Below are positions 7,317 to 15,594 of a stretch of DNA of 54,165 nt, piece by piece. The position numbers and the translations under genes are program-made. The notes under the pieces are model-generated. The model ran no database searches. It was not told the origin of the DNA and worked only from the letters and a program-made list of their open reading frames with translations. This DNA is from Phycisphaerales bacterium (GTDB taxonomy: Bacteria; Planctomycetota; Phycisphaerae; Phycisphaerales; UBA1924), in assembly GCA_029260455.1 (NCBI GenBank), contig JAJDDF010000007.1:1-54165 (forward strand), in the 5' to 3' direction. The stretch's first letter is position 1, and every line of letters begins with the position of its first letter.

Positions 7317-8822
7317 ATGCCGGAACGTATCTTTTTTATTGAACTATCTTTGTACTGCGCCTCTGGGGCTGGGGGGATCATTGATCCGCAGCACGATGGT
7401 GGGCCATGGCGTCAGTCAGAACAAGGTTTCGATTCTTCATTCTCGCTAACACGAACGCATCAATACCTCTGGGATCCAACGGGTGCTGATGAGCTCGTGC
7501 ACTTCCAGACCCACACCGGCACATCCAACCCGGTGTTCAACACGCACTATTGGGCGCTCTGTGATCGCAATCGCTCTGTGATCAAGATGGTGCCTGAGCT
7601 GACAACGAGCGATCCAGATCGCATTCGCTACACCGCCTACGGCGAACCAACCATCGTGATTAATGCGGACACGGACGGCAACGATGTCGTTGACTTTATG
7701 GACTCAGGCAACTGGCCGCCACCCAAGGCGAAGGTCTATCAGACGACCTATCGCGCGAGCGCCGATTTCGATGGTGATGGTGAGGTGTCATCTGGCGAAG
7801 TCGCTGCCGCATGGACCATGTTCGGTCAGGTCTCTGATATTGGGCAAGTATCGAGTTACGGCAGCATCATTGGCTACACCGGCGGTGTGTGGGATGAAGA
7901 GGTCGGTCTCTGCCTGATGCGCAACCGATGGTCCGCGCCGGGGCTTGGGCGATTCCTGACGCGCGATCGACTCGGCTATGTCGATGGCATGAACATGTAT
8001 CAGTACGTCGGCGGGAATCCGCTGGCATTTGCTGATCCGTCGGGATTTGGCAAAAACTTCACCTGTGCCGAACTGGAGCGACTGGGTTATTCCATCGATG
8101 CGATCAAGCGCATACTCAAAAACCAGATTGCGAGGAACACGGCACTCTCCGACGCGGCAGTTGAGAAAGCAGCAGAAGAGGTGCGCCGCGGTGGATTCTG
8201 GAAGTCAACCGACCGAATCATGGCAATGCCAAGCAAACTCATCGACCAAGTCGAGAAGTTTGGCAACCCAACTGAGCAGTATGTGCGCCATGCGCAATTG
8301 AGAGCCTACTACCGACTTAATGGACATGCACCCCCTTTGGGCTGGTACTTTTCAAGCAATGAGCGCCCCTCGCTTGGTCCTGGTCCAAGTAATACTGGAC
8401 TCATTTTTCGATCCCTCGGTAACTTGGCGGCCTTGGCTCTCCCCGCGGCGCGGGCGCCTAAGATGCTGCTCACTAGGGGAACTCGTCCGCTTGGAGACTT
8501 GACTAGGCGGGAGATCGGGCAGATCCAGAGGGTTGTCAATAGGGCAGGGCGTCCCTTGGAGGTCGCAGGATCCGCCGCCAAGGGCACACGAAGAGGCATC
8601 GGGACGAAGCTCCCGATCGGGAAAGGAGCAGGCACTCGCAGCGACATTGATTACCTTGTTCCCCCATCGAGTCAAAGTTACTTCCGAGATCTTGCTCACA
8701 GACTCCCGTCGCTTGATCCGAGAAGTGGGATAATCAACGGCATGCACAATCCGTACATCGGGCCCGCGATTAGGTTTGAACCAATTTCAAGACCAGTCTT
8801 TGTTCCGGGAATTTCACAATGA
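7317..8822 (+). CDS. Rhs C-terminal tip with nucleotidyltransferase-like toxin domain
   Basis: A polymorphic-toxin tip without the long YD-repeat body. Residues from about 40 onward match the last part of an Rhs shell (WDPTGADELVHFQTHTG, ITGYTGGVWDE-like IIGYTGGVWDEEVGL), with the Rhs core ending MYQYVGGNPLAFADPSG, after which strain-variable toxin sequence begins. An EF-hand-like DADTDGNDVVD / DFDGDGEVSSGE pair is embedded upstream. The variable tail carries a nucleotidyltransferase signature: VAGSAAKG, then after about 16 residues SDIDYLV (the hG[GS]..D[DE]hD pattern). The gene lacks its 5' part: the frame opens at 7227 or 7317 with no export signal, so it is either a displaced orphan module or a broken gene. 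The next gene overlaps its stop by 4 bp. Confidence 0.75.
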   Translation: MPERIFFIELSLYCASGAGGIIDPQHDGGPWRQSEQGFDSSFSLTRTHQYLWDPTGADELVHFQTHTGTSNPVFNTHYWALCDRNRSVIKMVPELTTSDPDRIRYTAYGEPTIVINADTDGNDVVDFMDSGNWPPPKAKVYQTTYRASADFDGDGEVSSGEVAAAWTMFGQVSDIGQVSSYGSIIGYTGGVWDEEVGLCLMRNRWSAPGLGRFLTRDRLGYVDGMNMYQYVGGNPLAFADPSGFGKNFTCAELERLGYSIDAIKRILKNQIARNTALSDAAVEKAAEEVRRGGFWKSTDRIMAMPSKLIDQVEKFGNPTEQYVRHAQLRAYYRLNGHAPPLGWYFSSNERPSLGPGPSNTGLIFRSLGNLAALALPAARAPKMLLTRGTRPLGDLTRREIGQIQRVVNRAGRPLEVAGSAAKGTRRGIGTKLPIGKGAGTRSDIDYLVPPSSQSYFRDLAHRLPSLDPRSGIINGMHNPYIGPAIRFEPISRPVFVPGISQ

Positions 8823-9091
8823 CTGCAATAAGATTTTGGTTGCAATTCGATGACGCAGGAGATGTTCACTTGCCCTCTGATGTCCGAATCGGTTGCGGCG
8901 TTACCGCCTTTGGTTATGAGGACGCGTTGAGCTTGGTGCAGCAACGGGTTTTCGGGGGGCGCGATCTTCCGATCGTAACGGAGTGCATCAAAGACGTCGA
9001 CGTCTCGTCACTCGATCCAGGCCATGTGCTTCCGAATATGCGTTCTCCCGTCGAGCGCGGGATCTGGTACCCCCTTGGCTACTATAAGTAG
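8819..9091 (+). CDS. Candidate immunity protein for the Rhs toxin
   Basis: A 90-aa cytosolic protein whose ATG overlaps the toxin stop codon (ATGA), giving tight translational coupling. It starts MTAIRFWLQFDDAGDVHLPS and ends RSPVERGIWYPLGYYK, with no signal peptide or membrane helix. Size, position and coupling are what is known for immunity genes paired with Rhs and other polymorphic toxins; the sequence itself does not let me name an Imm family. The role is therefore inference from context. Confidence 0.65.
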   Translation: MTAIRFWLQFDDAGDVHLPSDVRIGCGVTAFGYEDALSLVQQRVFGGRDLPIVTECIKDVDVSSLDPGHVLPNMRSPVERGIWYPLGYYK

Positions 9092-9187
9092 GGCGACGAT
9101 CGCCCCGATTCTGTGTACGGTTTCCTGATTGCAAGCGAGATCTGGAAGATCATAGGACGCGCGTCTCAGAGACCCGTAGTGCCCAAG

Positions 9188-9265
9188 AACTCAGCCGAGG
9201 TGTAAATCGCTTGATTTTCAGTGTGAATTGATCAATCTGAATGGCAATGGCGCACAACAATCGCG
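9188..9265. repeat. Imperfect direct repeat, copy 1
   Basis: Starts AACTCAGCCGAGGTG and ends near CAATCGCG. Matches copy 2 at 9340-9416 with roughly 80-85% identity and a one-base indel. The copies are 152 bp apart, start to start. Origin unknown. Confidence 0.75.
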
Positions 9266-9339
9266 CTTCATCTGTCATCACACTCGAGGCCGGGATTACT
9301 GCACTAACATTCGGCGCAGGCACGGCCGTAGGGTCCAAA

Positions 9340-9416
9340 AACTCAGCCGAGGTGAAATCGCTTGATTCTCAATGTAAAATGACCAATCAGAATGGCAACG
9401 GCGCGCAACGACCGCG
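9340..9416. repeat. Imperfect direct repeat, copy 2
   Basis: Starts AACTCAGCCGAGGTG (identical to copy 1 over 15 bases), then AAATCGCTTGATT, and ends near GACCGCG. Both copies are preceded by an A/C-rich CCAA-type flank (CCCAAG, TCCAAA), so the repeated unit may be slightly longer. Confidence 0.75.
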
Positions 9417-9608
9417 CATTGGCTCGGATCTTTGAGTTGAGTGGGGCGAATTAATGCTCAGGCTGCAGCGCGAGCATATGACTTGAGTACACCGCCGAGT
9501 CGTTCATGACACACGACGGCACCGGTTAATGACGGCGCGCTGGCGACACTGAGAGAGGTCCATCAACTTCGAGGCGGGGTTGCTTCGATTATTGATCATA
9601 TTTCTGTC

Positions 9609-10094
9609 TTGCGTTTCCGGGGGTTGACGCCAGTGCGCACTGAAATCTGGCGTTGGATTGCCCTCGCCGAACAGGTGGGGTTGCACCAATTCAACCACCT
9701 GAGCACAACGGCCTTCCATATGCACCAAGGGCATGCGCTCATGAAGGCGCACCGATTTGACGAAGCGGAAACCGCGCTGCGTGCATTGATTGAGACTGAA
9801 CATGATCTGCCAGCACACCGGCGGCTGCAGGCTATGAGCCGGTGCGATCTTGCCAACTGCCTGCGTCTGCGCGGTGAAACTGATAATGCGAGGGTGCGTC
9901 TGATGTTGTTGGAAGCGCACGGGAGCTCATGTCGCCACAGGCGTCGGCGGTCAATTGTTCCAGTGCTTCACGTGCAGGATCGTGTTCTTGATCTGCAAAG
10001 CTGTCCACTGCTTACAAAGATTCTCGATCATTGGGACGCATGGGTCGCCGGTGAATCATTGGCAGATGATGCGGATGACTACTGGGGGCTGTGA
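9609..10094 (+). CDS. Hypothetical TPR-like protein, possibly a decayed fragment
   Basis: A 161-codon frame. Its first two thirds look like tetratricopeptide helices (FHMHQGHALMKAHRFDEAE, then ALRALIETEHDLPAHRRL, then CDLANCLRLRGETDNARVR). After about residue 100 the sequence becomes arginine-rich (SSCRHRRRRS) and loses the TPR pattern, which suggests a frameshift or decay. There is no signal peptide and no good ribosome site. I treat it as a possible remnant of a larger TPR protein. Confidence 0.35.
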   Translation: MRFRGLTPVRTEIWRWIALAEQVGLHQFNHLSTTAFHMHQGHALMKAHRFDEAETALRALIETEHDLPAHRRLQAMSRCDLANCLRLRGETDNARVRLMLLEAHGSSCRHRRRRSIVPVLHVQDRVLDLQSCPLLTKILDHWDAWVAGESLADDADDYWGL

Positions 10095-10224
10095 ATGGCG
10101 CAGTGAGTGCGGCATTCTCCGTGTATATCGTGCATGCTTGGCTTCGCTTGTAATATCTAGAGTCAATTCGTAACACCAGTCCCTCAAGACAACGCCGAAT
10201 GAATCACCGCGGGGAGAATAGCTG

Positions 10225-11007
10225 ATGCACGTGTTTTTACGATTAGTAGTATTTTTCAGTGTGCTCATGCCCATGATGCTCAGCGGGTGTACCGCGTTTG
10301 ATTCCCCAGCGCGTGAACGAGATCAGGTGGTGGTACTCGGCATGATTCATGGCGGGCATCGCACGAGCGAGCACTACGGGATCGAAACGCTGAAAGACAT
10401 CATCCGGCGAATCAAGCCGGATTACATCTTGTGTGAGATTCCGCCGGACCGAATGGTCGCTGCCCAAGAGGAGTTCGCAGCAACCGGGCATATCACCGAG
10501 CCCCGCGTGCGTGTGTTTCCGGAATACGTCGATGTTGCGTTCCCGCTGCAAAACGAGATGGGATACACGATCGTGCCTTGCGCCGGATGGACGAAGGACA
10601 TGGCCGGTGCGCGCCGGGCAATGCTGGAGCAATGGAGCAAGACGCGACCAGAAGACACGCGCGAGATGGAGGCTGGCTTTGCGCGCGCTGAGGAACGTAT
10701 TGCAACACAAGGCGGCGAAGACAACCCCCGTTTCATTCATACGAATGAATATGACGAAATTGTGCGCACCGGGATGGAGCCTTATCAGCGCCTCTTTGGT
10801 GATGATCTCGGCCCGGGCGGGTGGGACACCATCAACGCGTCGCACTATGTACTGATTGAACAGGCCCTTGAGGAACACGGCGGTAATGGGCACCGATTCC
10901 TCATCACCTTCGGCGCGTGGCACAAATATTGGATTCTCGATCAGTTGCACGAGCGAGACGATATTGAAGTGCTCGATGCGCGAGCATTTCTGCCATCGCC
11001 TGAATGA
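10225..11007 (+). CDS. Lipoprotein with TraB/ChaN-like fold
   Basis: A 260-aa exported protein. The N-terminus has a hydrophobic segment and lipobox LSGC (Cys near residue 22), so a lipid-anchored periplasmic protein is likely. The body begins VVVLGMIHGGHRTSEHYG and continues DIIRRIKPDYILCEIPPDRM; the end has FLITFGAWHKYWILDQL. A histidine after an early beta strand, an 'I.P....CE.P..R' segment and a late 'GA.H' motif are features of the TraB/GumN/ChaN/EreA-like superfamily. These proteins are often considered hydrolases or haem-binding, so no specific substrate is assigned. GGGGAGAA precedes the ATG by seven bases. It converges with the VIT/vWA gene. Confidence 0.65.
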   Translation: MHVFLRLVVFFSVLMPMMLSGCTAFDSPARERDQVVVLGMIHGGHRTSEHYGIETLKDIIRRIKPDYILCEIPPDRMVAAQEEFAATGHITEPRVRVFPEYVDVAFPLQNEMGYTIVPCAGWTKDMAGARRAMLEQWSKTRPEDTREMEAGFARAEERIATQGGEDNPRFIHTNEYDEIVRTGMEPYQRLFGDDLGPGGWDTINASHYVLIEQALEEHGGNGHRFLITFGAWHKYWILDQLHERDDIEVLDARAFLPSPE

Positions 11008-11046
11008 CACTGCTCAATCAGGTCATGATTCTTCACCACGCCCATA

Positions 11047-13523
11047 TCATCCACCGGACGCACCGACGGTGGTGTCATAGCGCACGCCGACAGGCACATT
11101 GACCGGCACGACCACGCCGATGCCATGGTCACCGCTTGTGCGCACGAGCGAATCGACGGCAACGAACGATGTATATGGCGACACCAAGCGGTATTCCAGC
11201 GCAAGCGTGCGCAGGGTGCCTTCGAGATCGTTGATGGGTTCGTACACAGAGCGCGTTTTGTCATGTCCTTGATCGCATTGCGCGCCCAGATGGCTGCGAG
11301 CGCGGGCTGCTCATCACTCGCATTGCCTCCTCCGATGGTGTAGCGCATGTCGCGTTCTTTGCCGCCCACGCGGCCCGTCAGGTGCAGTTCGTTCTTGTGT
11401 GATGAATCCAGTTTGCCTGTGAAGATGACGGGCCGGCCCACGAACAAATCAGGCGCTTTGGCGGGGTAGACCTGCGTTGCACCAAATGCATTCCAATCGA
11501 TCGAAATGTCTGATAGCGCCGGATGACTCACGCGCTCGAAGAATCGATCCATCGCATCGACCGGCGAATCGTTGAGTGAAAGGTACGCTGCCACGCCGCG
11601 CCCTAGGCTTGCCATGCGGTCCATCAGGTAACGATTGGGCGCTGAGCCAACACCAAAGCTGAAGATGCGCGACTCGCGCAGGTGCGTGCTCATTGCGCCA
11701 AGTATTTGTTTTTCGTTGCCGATGAATCCGTCAGTTGCAAAGACCACAAAGCGCAGGCGGTTGTCATCGTGTGGAAAATCGAGCGCCGCCTTGATGCCTT
11801 CGACCATCTGTGTGCCGCCAGAACCATTGAGTGAGCGCAGGTACGCCTTGCCACGTTCAATGTTCTCCGGTGTTGCAGCTAGCGGCCGCGGCCCAAGTTG
11901 CGATGCGTTATTCGAGAAGCGAATGATCTGGAAAGAATCTTCCGGCCGCAAGTGTGACAAGCCGCGTTCAATCGCCAATTTGGCTTGTTCGATGGGCCGA
12001 CCGCGCATGCTGCCCGAGCAATCAAGCACGAAGACGAGTTCCACCGGGCCGCGTTCGAGATCCTGCAAACTGCTCGGCGGATACATCATGAAGGTGAAAT
12101 AGCTGCCGTGATCCGTGCGATGCGTGACAAACCCTGTCTTGACACGATCACCCGCAACGCGATAGCGCAACACGAAGTCCTTGTTCGGAATGCTATCTGA
12201 GGGTGACAAGCTCACAATTGTGCGGCTCTGCGAATACTCACGGCGTTCAATCGCGTGGCTTCGGCAGATAAGATCTTCAATCACCACACCCGCTTCGATA
12301 TCTACTTCCAGAGCAATGTCATGCCCGGATCGCTCATTGGGCGCGAGGTATTGCACTTCGGTTGCCTGTGCGGTTTGGCCGGGCCCGCTGCGCGGTGCGG
12401 CGCCGACACCATCGGTTGATCCCGGTGGGTTGTAGCGCGGCCCGACGGTCATCGGGAATATCCACTCATACCAGCCATCGTCATAGGCAAGTGTGTGGTA
12501 GTAGGTGATATCAATATCGATGCGCTTGCCGGGTTCAATATTCGCAACCTTCTGCATGAAGATGTTCGGGCGTTCCTGCTGGAGCAGTGATGCAGTGTGC
12601 CCCTGCGCCCGGGCCTGTTCATAGAGCTTGCGCGCTTCTTCGCGCTCACGAATGATGCCGCGGATGGTGCGATCGCCAATGGTCATGACAAAATCATTGA
12701 CGGCAGCATCATCGGGAAGCGGGAAGACATAGGTGGCTTCGATCTTGACGTCAAAGGGGTTGTGATATTGCTGCTTGACATTCACCGAGCCGATATAACC
12801 CGCGATGGATGCCTTGACCTCGGTGTGCTCAAGCGGCACGGGCACGACACGAGGCTGGTTGGGCACGACCACACACAATGCCCCGCAGCGCACGTCGTCA
12901 AAGGCGGGGTAGACGAGACCTGCGGTTGCTTCGCGATCGTCATGATCCGCAAATGCCTCACCAATGATTGGAATGTCACCAAGTGTCGGCGCTGGGCGTT
13001 GCGCGCGTTGAATTTTAGCACGACGCTCAAAAATAAGCCTGTCGTCCATAGCCTCTTCGTGCGGCTGCAGCCGCCTATTGTTGCGCGCGCTTGTGGTCGG
13101 TGCTGGCGTAGCTGCTGTTTTGTTACGCTCCATGGAGGTTTCGAGCATTTGCTCGCGCCCCCCACGGGTCGTTGACTGCGGAAGCATACCTTGGCGTGTT
13201 GGGGTGGTTGCCGCAGTGCTTGGCGACGCTGGCGGACTGTCGGGTGCTACCAACTCTTGCAACCCATCCATCTGGCGCGACGCATCGCGAGCAACTTCCT
13301 CCTCAGCCTTCTCAATAATCCAGACTTCGTCGGCCCTCTTCCCGCCGACACCCGCGCTGTTGTAATCATACGATGGCGCAGTCGCATGCCGAGCGAGCTG
13401 CCCATCCTTTGCTTCGCCCGCCGACCGCCGGGTCGAGCTGGAGTTCTCGCATCCATACAACACCGCACCGATCAGTACGACGCTCGCAATAGACAATAAA
13501 CCGATTCGTAAAGTGCCTTTCAC
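11047..13523 (-). CDS. VIT / von Willebrand A domain lipoprotein, apparent frameshift near the C-terminus
   Basis: A large lipid-anchored surface protein (lipobox VLYGC near residue 25). After a long low-complexity linker comes a VIT domain (TEVKASIAGYIGSVNVKQQY, later YVFPLPDDAAVNDF and REREEARKLYEQARAQGHTA), then a vWA domain with the MIDAS motif DCSGSMRGRP. The frame that starts at 13523 loses the family sequence at about 11250-11265; the expected C-terminus (EYRLVSPYTSFVAVDS and VPVGVRYDTTV) continues in another frame to a stop at 11047. In the unshifted frame translation would run to 10941 with unrelated residues. A one-base change near ACAAAACG explains it. It overlaps the upstream cohesin-like gene by 4 bp. 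Confidence 0.82.
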
Positions 13524-14047
13524 CGGGCATCTCCTTCATTGTCATCATCAGAATTGGTACCGGGCGTGACCCGGAACGCTTCAACTGTTGCCTTGATTTC
13601 GTTTCCGTTTGCATCACCCGCCGTCATCATCACGATTTCACGCGCGAGAATGTTGTGCAGTTCGCGGACCTGCAGGTGAAGCCGGGCCACACGAATACGC
13701 CCCGTGGGCAAGTCATGTTCGGTGCTGAATGCGGCGACGATGATGCGTTCGCCTTGTCTTGGATTGCCGTTATCAGCAAGCGCAGCGGGATCGTAATAAG
13801 GGGCATCAGCAAAGGCTGCGTGCTCGCCACCTTCGACGCCGACAAGCTTTGTGCCGCGCGCGGTGAACTCGAACTGATACGCCGCGAGTGGTGTGTTGCC
13901 AGAGTCGATGTAGATGTCGATTGCGACGAAGCCTGATTGCATCGCAACAGTGTGTCGCCCCTCGGCAGCAGGCACGGCCGTCACCACGACAATGCACAAC
14001 GCAACCAACACACTCACAAGCACATAGATCGGGCGTGAGGTTTTCAT
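13520..14047 (-). CDS. Secreted cohesin-like protein
   Basis: A 175-aa exported protein: signal peptide (LVSVLVALCIVVVTAVPAAEG), then a single beta-rich domain (FVAIDIYIDSGNTPLAAYQF, TKLVGVEGG, RIIVAAFST, GRIRVARLHLQVRE). This pattern, with an 'A.Q.E' strand and a late 'L..L...V' strand, is that of cohesin-like domains, which bind dockerins in known systems. The neighbour directly upstream encodes a dockerin protein, so an interaction between the two is likely but unproven. It overlaps both neighbours by 4 bp (ATGA), so the three genes are translationally coupled. Confidence 0.65.
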   Translation of the reverse strand: MKTSRPIYVLVSVLVALCIVVVTAVPAAEGRHTVAMQSGFVAIDIYIDSGNTPLAAYQFEFTARGTKLVGVEGGEHAAFADAPYYDPAALADNGNPRQGERIIVAAFSTEHDLPTGRIRVARLHLQVRELHNILAREIVMMTAGDANGNEIKATVEAFRVTPGTNSDDDNEGDAR

Positions 14048-14727
14048 CCTGCGGCTCCCTTTCCATCGAGTGCAACTGCTATGCGTGCGATGACATCTGC
14101 ATCTGCGCCGTTCACTACGCCATCACCATTTTGGTCCCACGCTGCCGGTGCCTTGCCCGCCTGAGCAGCGCGGGCCAGTGCAAATGCATCGAGAATGTCG
14201 ATACGTGCGTTGCCATCAATATCGCGCGGGTCAGTCTTTGCGAGTGCATCCATCTCCAGTGCAGCGCTGAACCCGCCGTTGCTCTGCTTCGCCATCTCGC
14301 GCATGCGACCCAATGACTCGGCGGGCGCTGTCGAATCGGCAAGTGCCATCTGCGCCTCCGGCTTCGCAGTTGAGGCGATCTCCATTTCCGCCTCTTGCCG
14401 CGATTCTCTTGACGCCAGTAACCCACCAGCCGGGCTGGGGGTCGGGGGTGTTGCACTTGGCCAGATTGCGATGAGTACCAATGCTGCTGCTGCTGCACTG
14501 ACCGGGAGGAATGACCAGCGAATCAGCTTCGCCCGCCGAAGATTTGCAGCGCGTCCCGCAACCGCCCCTGCGATCGCAGCATCGACCTGCGGGGCCTTCA
14601 TGCGAATATCACCGCCGAAGATTGATTGCAGATCGTCCGCGAAGGCAGGTGTTGGCTCGATCGGGTCATGTTGGTTCATGCCGGGTTCCATCCTTTGTTC
14701 AGGCCTCGCCAGGTTCGGTTGGTTCAT
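14044..14727 (-). CDS. Membrane protein with type I dockerin repeats
   Basis: A 227-aa protein with a cytosolic N-terminus of about 70 residues, one transmembrane helix (FLPVSAAAAALVLIAIW) and an extracytoplasmic part ending in two dockerin calcium loops: DIDGNARIDILDAFALAR and DQNGDGVVNGADADVIAR. It lies directly after an ECF sigma gene, where anti-sigma factors usually sit, and its single-helix topology fits, but no zinc-binding HxxxCxxC motif is present. It may anchor the downstream cohesin-like protein. Several in-frame ATGs (14727, 14691, 14679) are possible starts. Confidence 0.75.
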   Translation of the reverse strand: MNQPNLARPEQRMEPGMNQHDPIEPTPAFADDLQSIFGGDIRMKAPQVDAAIAGAVAGRAANLRRAKLIRWSFLPVSAAAAALVLIAIWPSATPPTPSPAGGLLASRESRQEAEMEIASTAKPEAQMALADSTAPAESLGRMREMAKQSNGGFSAALEMDALAKTDPRDIDGNARIDILDAFALARAAQAGKAPAAWDQNGDGVVNGADADVIARIAVALDGKGAAG

Positions 14728-14766
14728 CTAAAAGCAAAAAACAGAAAAAACGCTGATTCGGACCCG

Positions 14767-15318
14767 TTAGGGCTCCTGCCCGAAATATCGGCGGGTGCGC
14801 TCATCGGTGCGCAAGGCGGACAGGGCATTGTGGAGACGTGATTTCACCGTGCCCTCGGGAATGCCAAGGGCTTGTGCGATCTCAACATTGGTAAATCCAT
14901 CGACATAGCGCATGAGCACCGCCTCGCGCTGCCCGCCGGGGAGTGTCGCGATCACAGTTGCCAGTTCGCTCCGCCCCGCGCCAGTGTCAGTCTCGGGCGC
15001 AGGCGCAAGGGCAAGCACGTCTTCATCAGCACCGACAAGTGAACGACGTCTCGTTCGGATCGCACGCAGCGCCCGATGTCGAATCACGGGATACAGGAAC
15101 GTTGTGAACTTGCAGGTGAGCTCGAAGCCGGGAAAAAGCGTGACCACATAGATAAACGATTCCTGCACAACGTCCTGCGCATCATCATTGTGGCCAACAA
15201 ATCGCAATGCAAGGCGATACGACCAGTCCCGATGGCGCTGGTACAGCTTGTCGAATGCGCTCCAGTCACCATCGTTGATGTGTTCGACAAGCTCAGCGTC
15301 TGTGTTTGGCTTGCCCAT
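14767..15318 (-). CDS. RNA polymerase ECF sigma factor
   Basis: A 183-aa alternative sigma factor with region 2 (FDKLYQRHRDWSYRLALRFV, DDAQDVVQESFIYV, then TTFLYPVIRHRALRAIR) and region 4 (LATVIATLPGGQREAVLMRY, TNVEIAQALGIPEGTVKSRL). It is first in a leftward operon with the dockerin membrane protein, the cohesin-like protein and the VIT/vWA lipoprotein, so it probably drives that cell-surface set, possibly including its own promoter. The gap to the next gene is 39 bp. Confidence 0.93.
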   Translation of the reverse strand: MGKPNTDAELVEHINDGDWSAFDKLYQRHRDWSYRLALRFVGHNDDAQDVVQESFIYVVTLFPGFELTCKFTTFLYPVIRHRALRAIRTRRRSLVGADEDVLALAPAPETDTGAGRSELATVIATLPGGQREAVLMRYVDGFTNVEIAQALGIPEGTVKSRLHNALSALRTDERTRRYFGQEP

Positions 15319-15594
15319 CCCGTATTTCTATCAGATCGTTGGCCGATGCCCTTTACCTGGCTTTCGAGGATCCAGGGGACTCTCATCATCGACCTCCCTG
15401 CAAAGCCTGAGGGTGACGGCGTTCGTGGAGTGGGAATTGCCTTCGCGTCCGAATAAGCCCCAACTGCCTACAAGAGGTGGGAGGATGTTGTGACTCGGCG
15501 CAAAGTCTGACCCGAAGCGAGTCGATCATTTGGGACGTCCGAGAGGCTGGGGGCACGGTGCCTCGGCGATTGACATATTCGTCACGAGGTCGCA

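Larger units (their letters stand above)
9092..9608. other. Non-coding or degenerate stretch after the Rhs locus
   Basis: No convincing gene. The stretch holds the two copies of a 77-78 bp direct repeat (9188-9265 and 9340-9416) and short frames with stop codons. It may be debris from rearranged Rhs cassettes; the sequence does not prove that. Confidence 0.5.

Noticed and set aside
15380-15590. GCAAAG-containing segments before the HDOD gene that recall a c-di-GMP riboswitch
   Set aside because: Only fragments of the GEMM consensus match; the paired stems and the second conserved block are missing.
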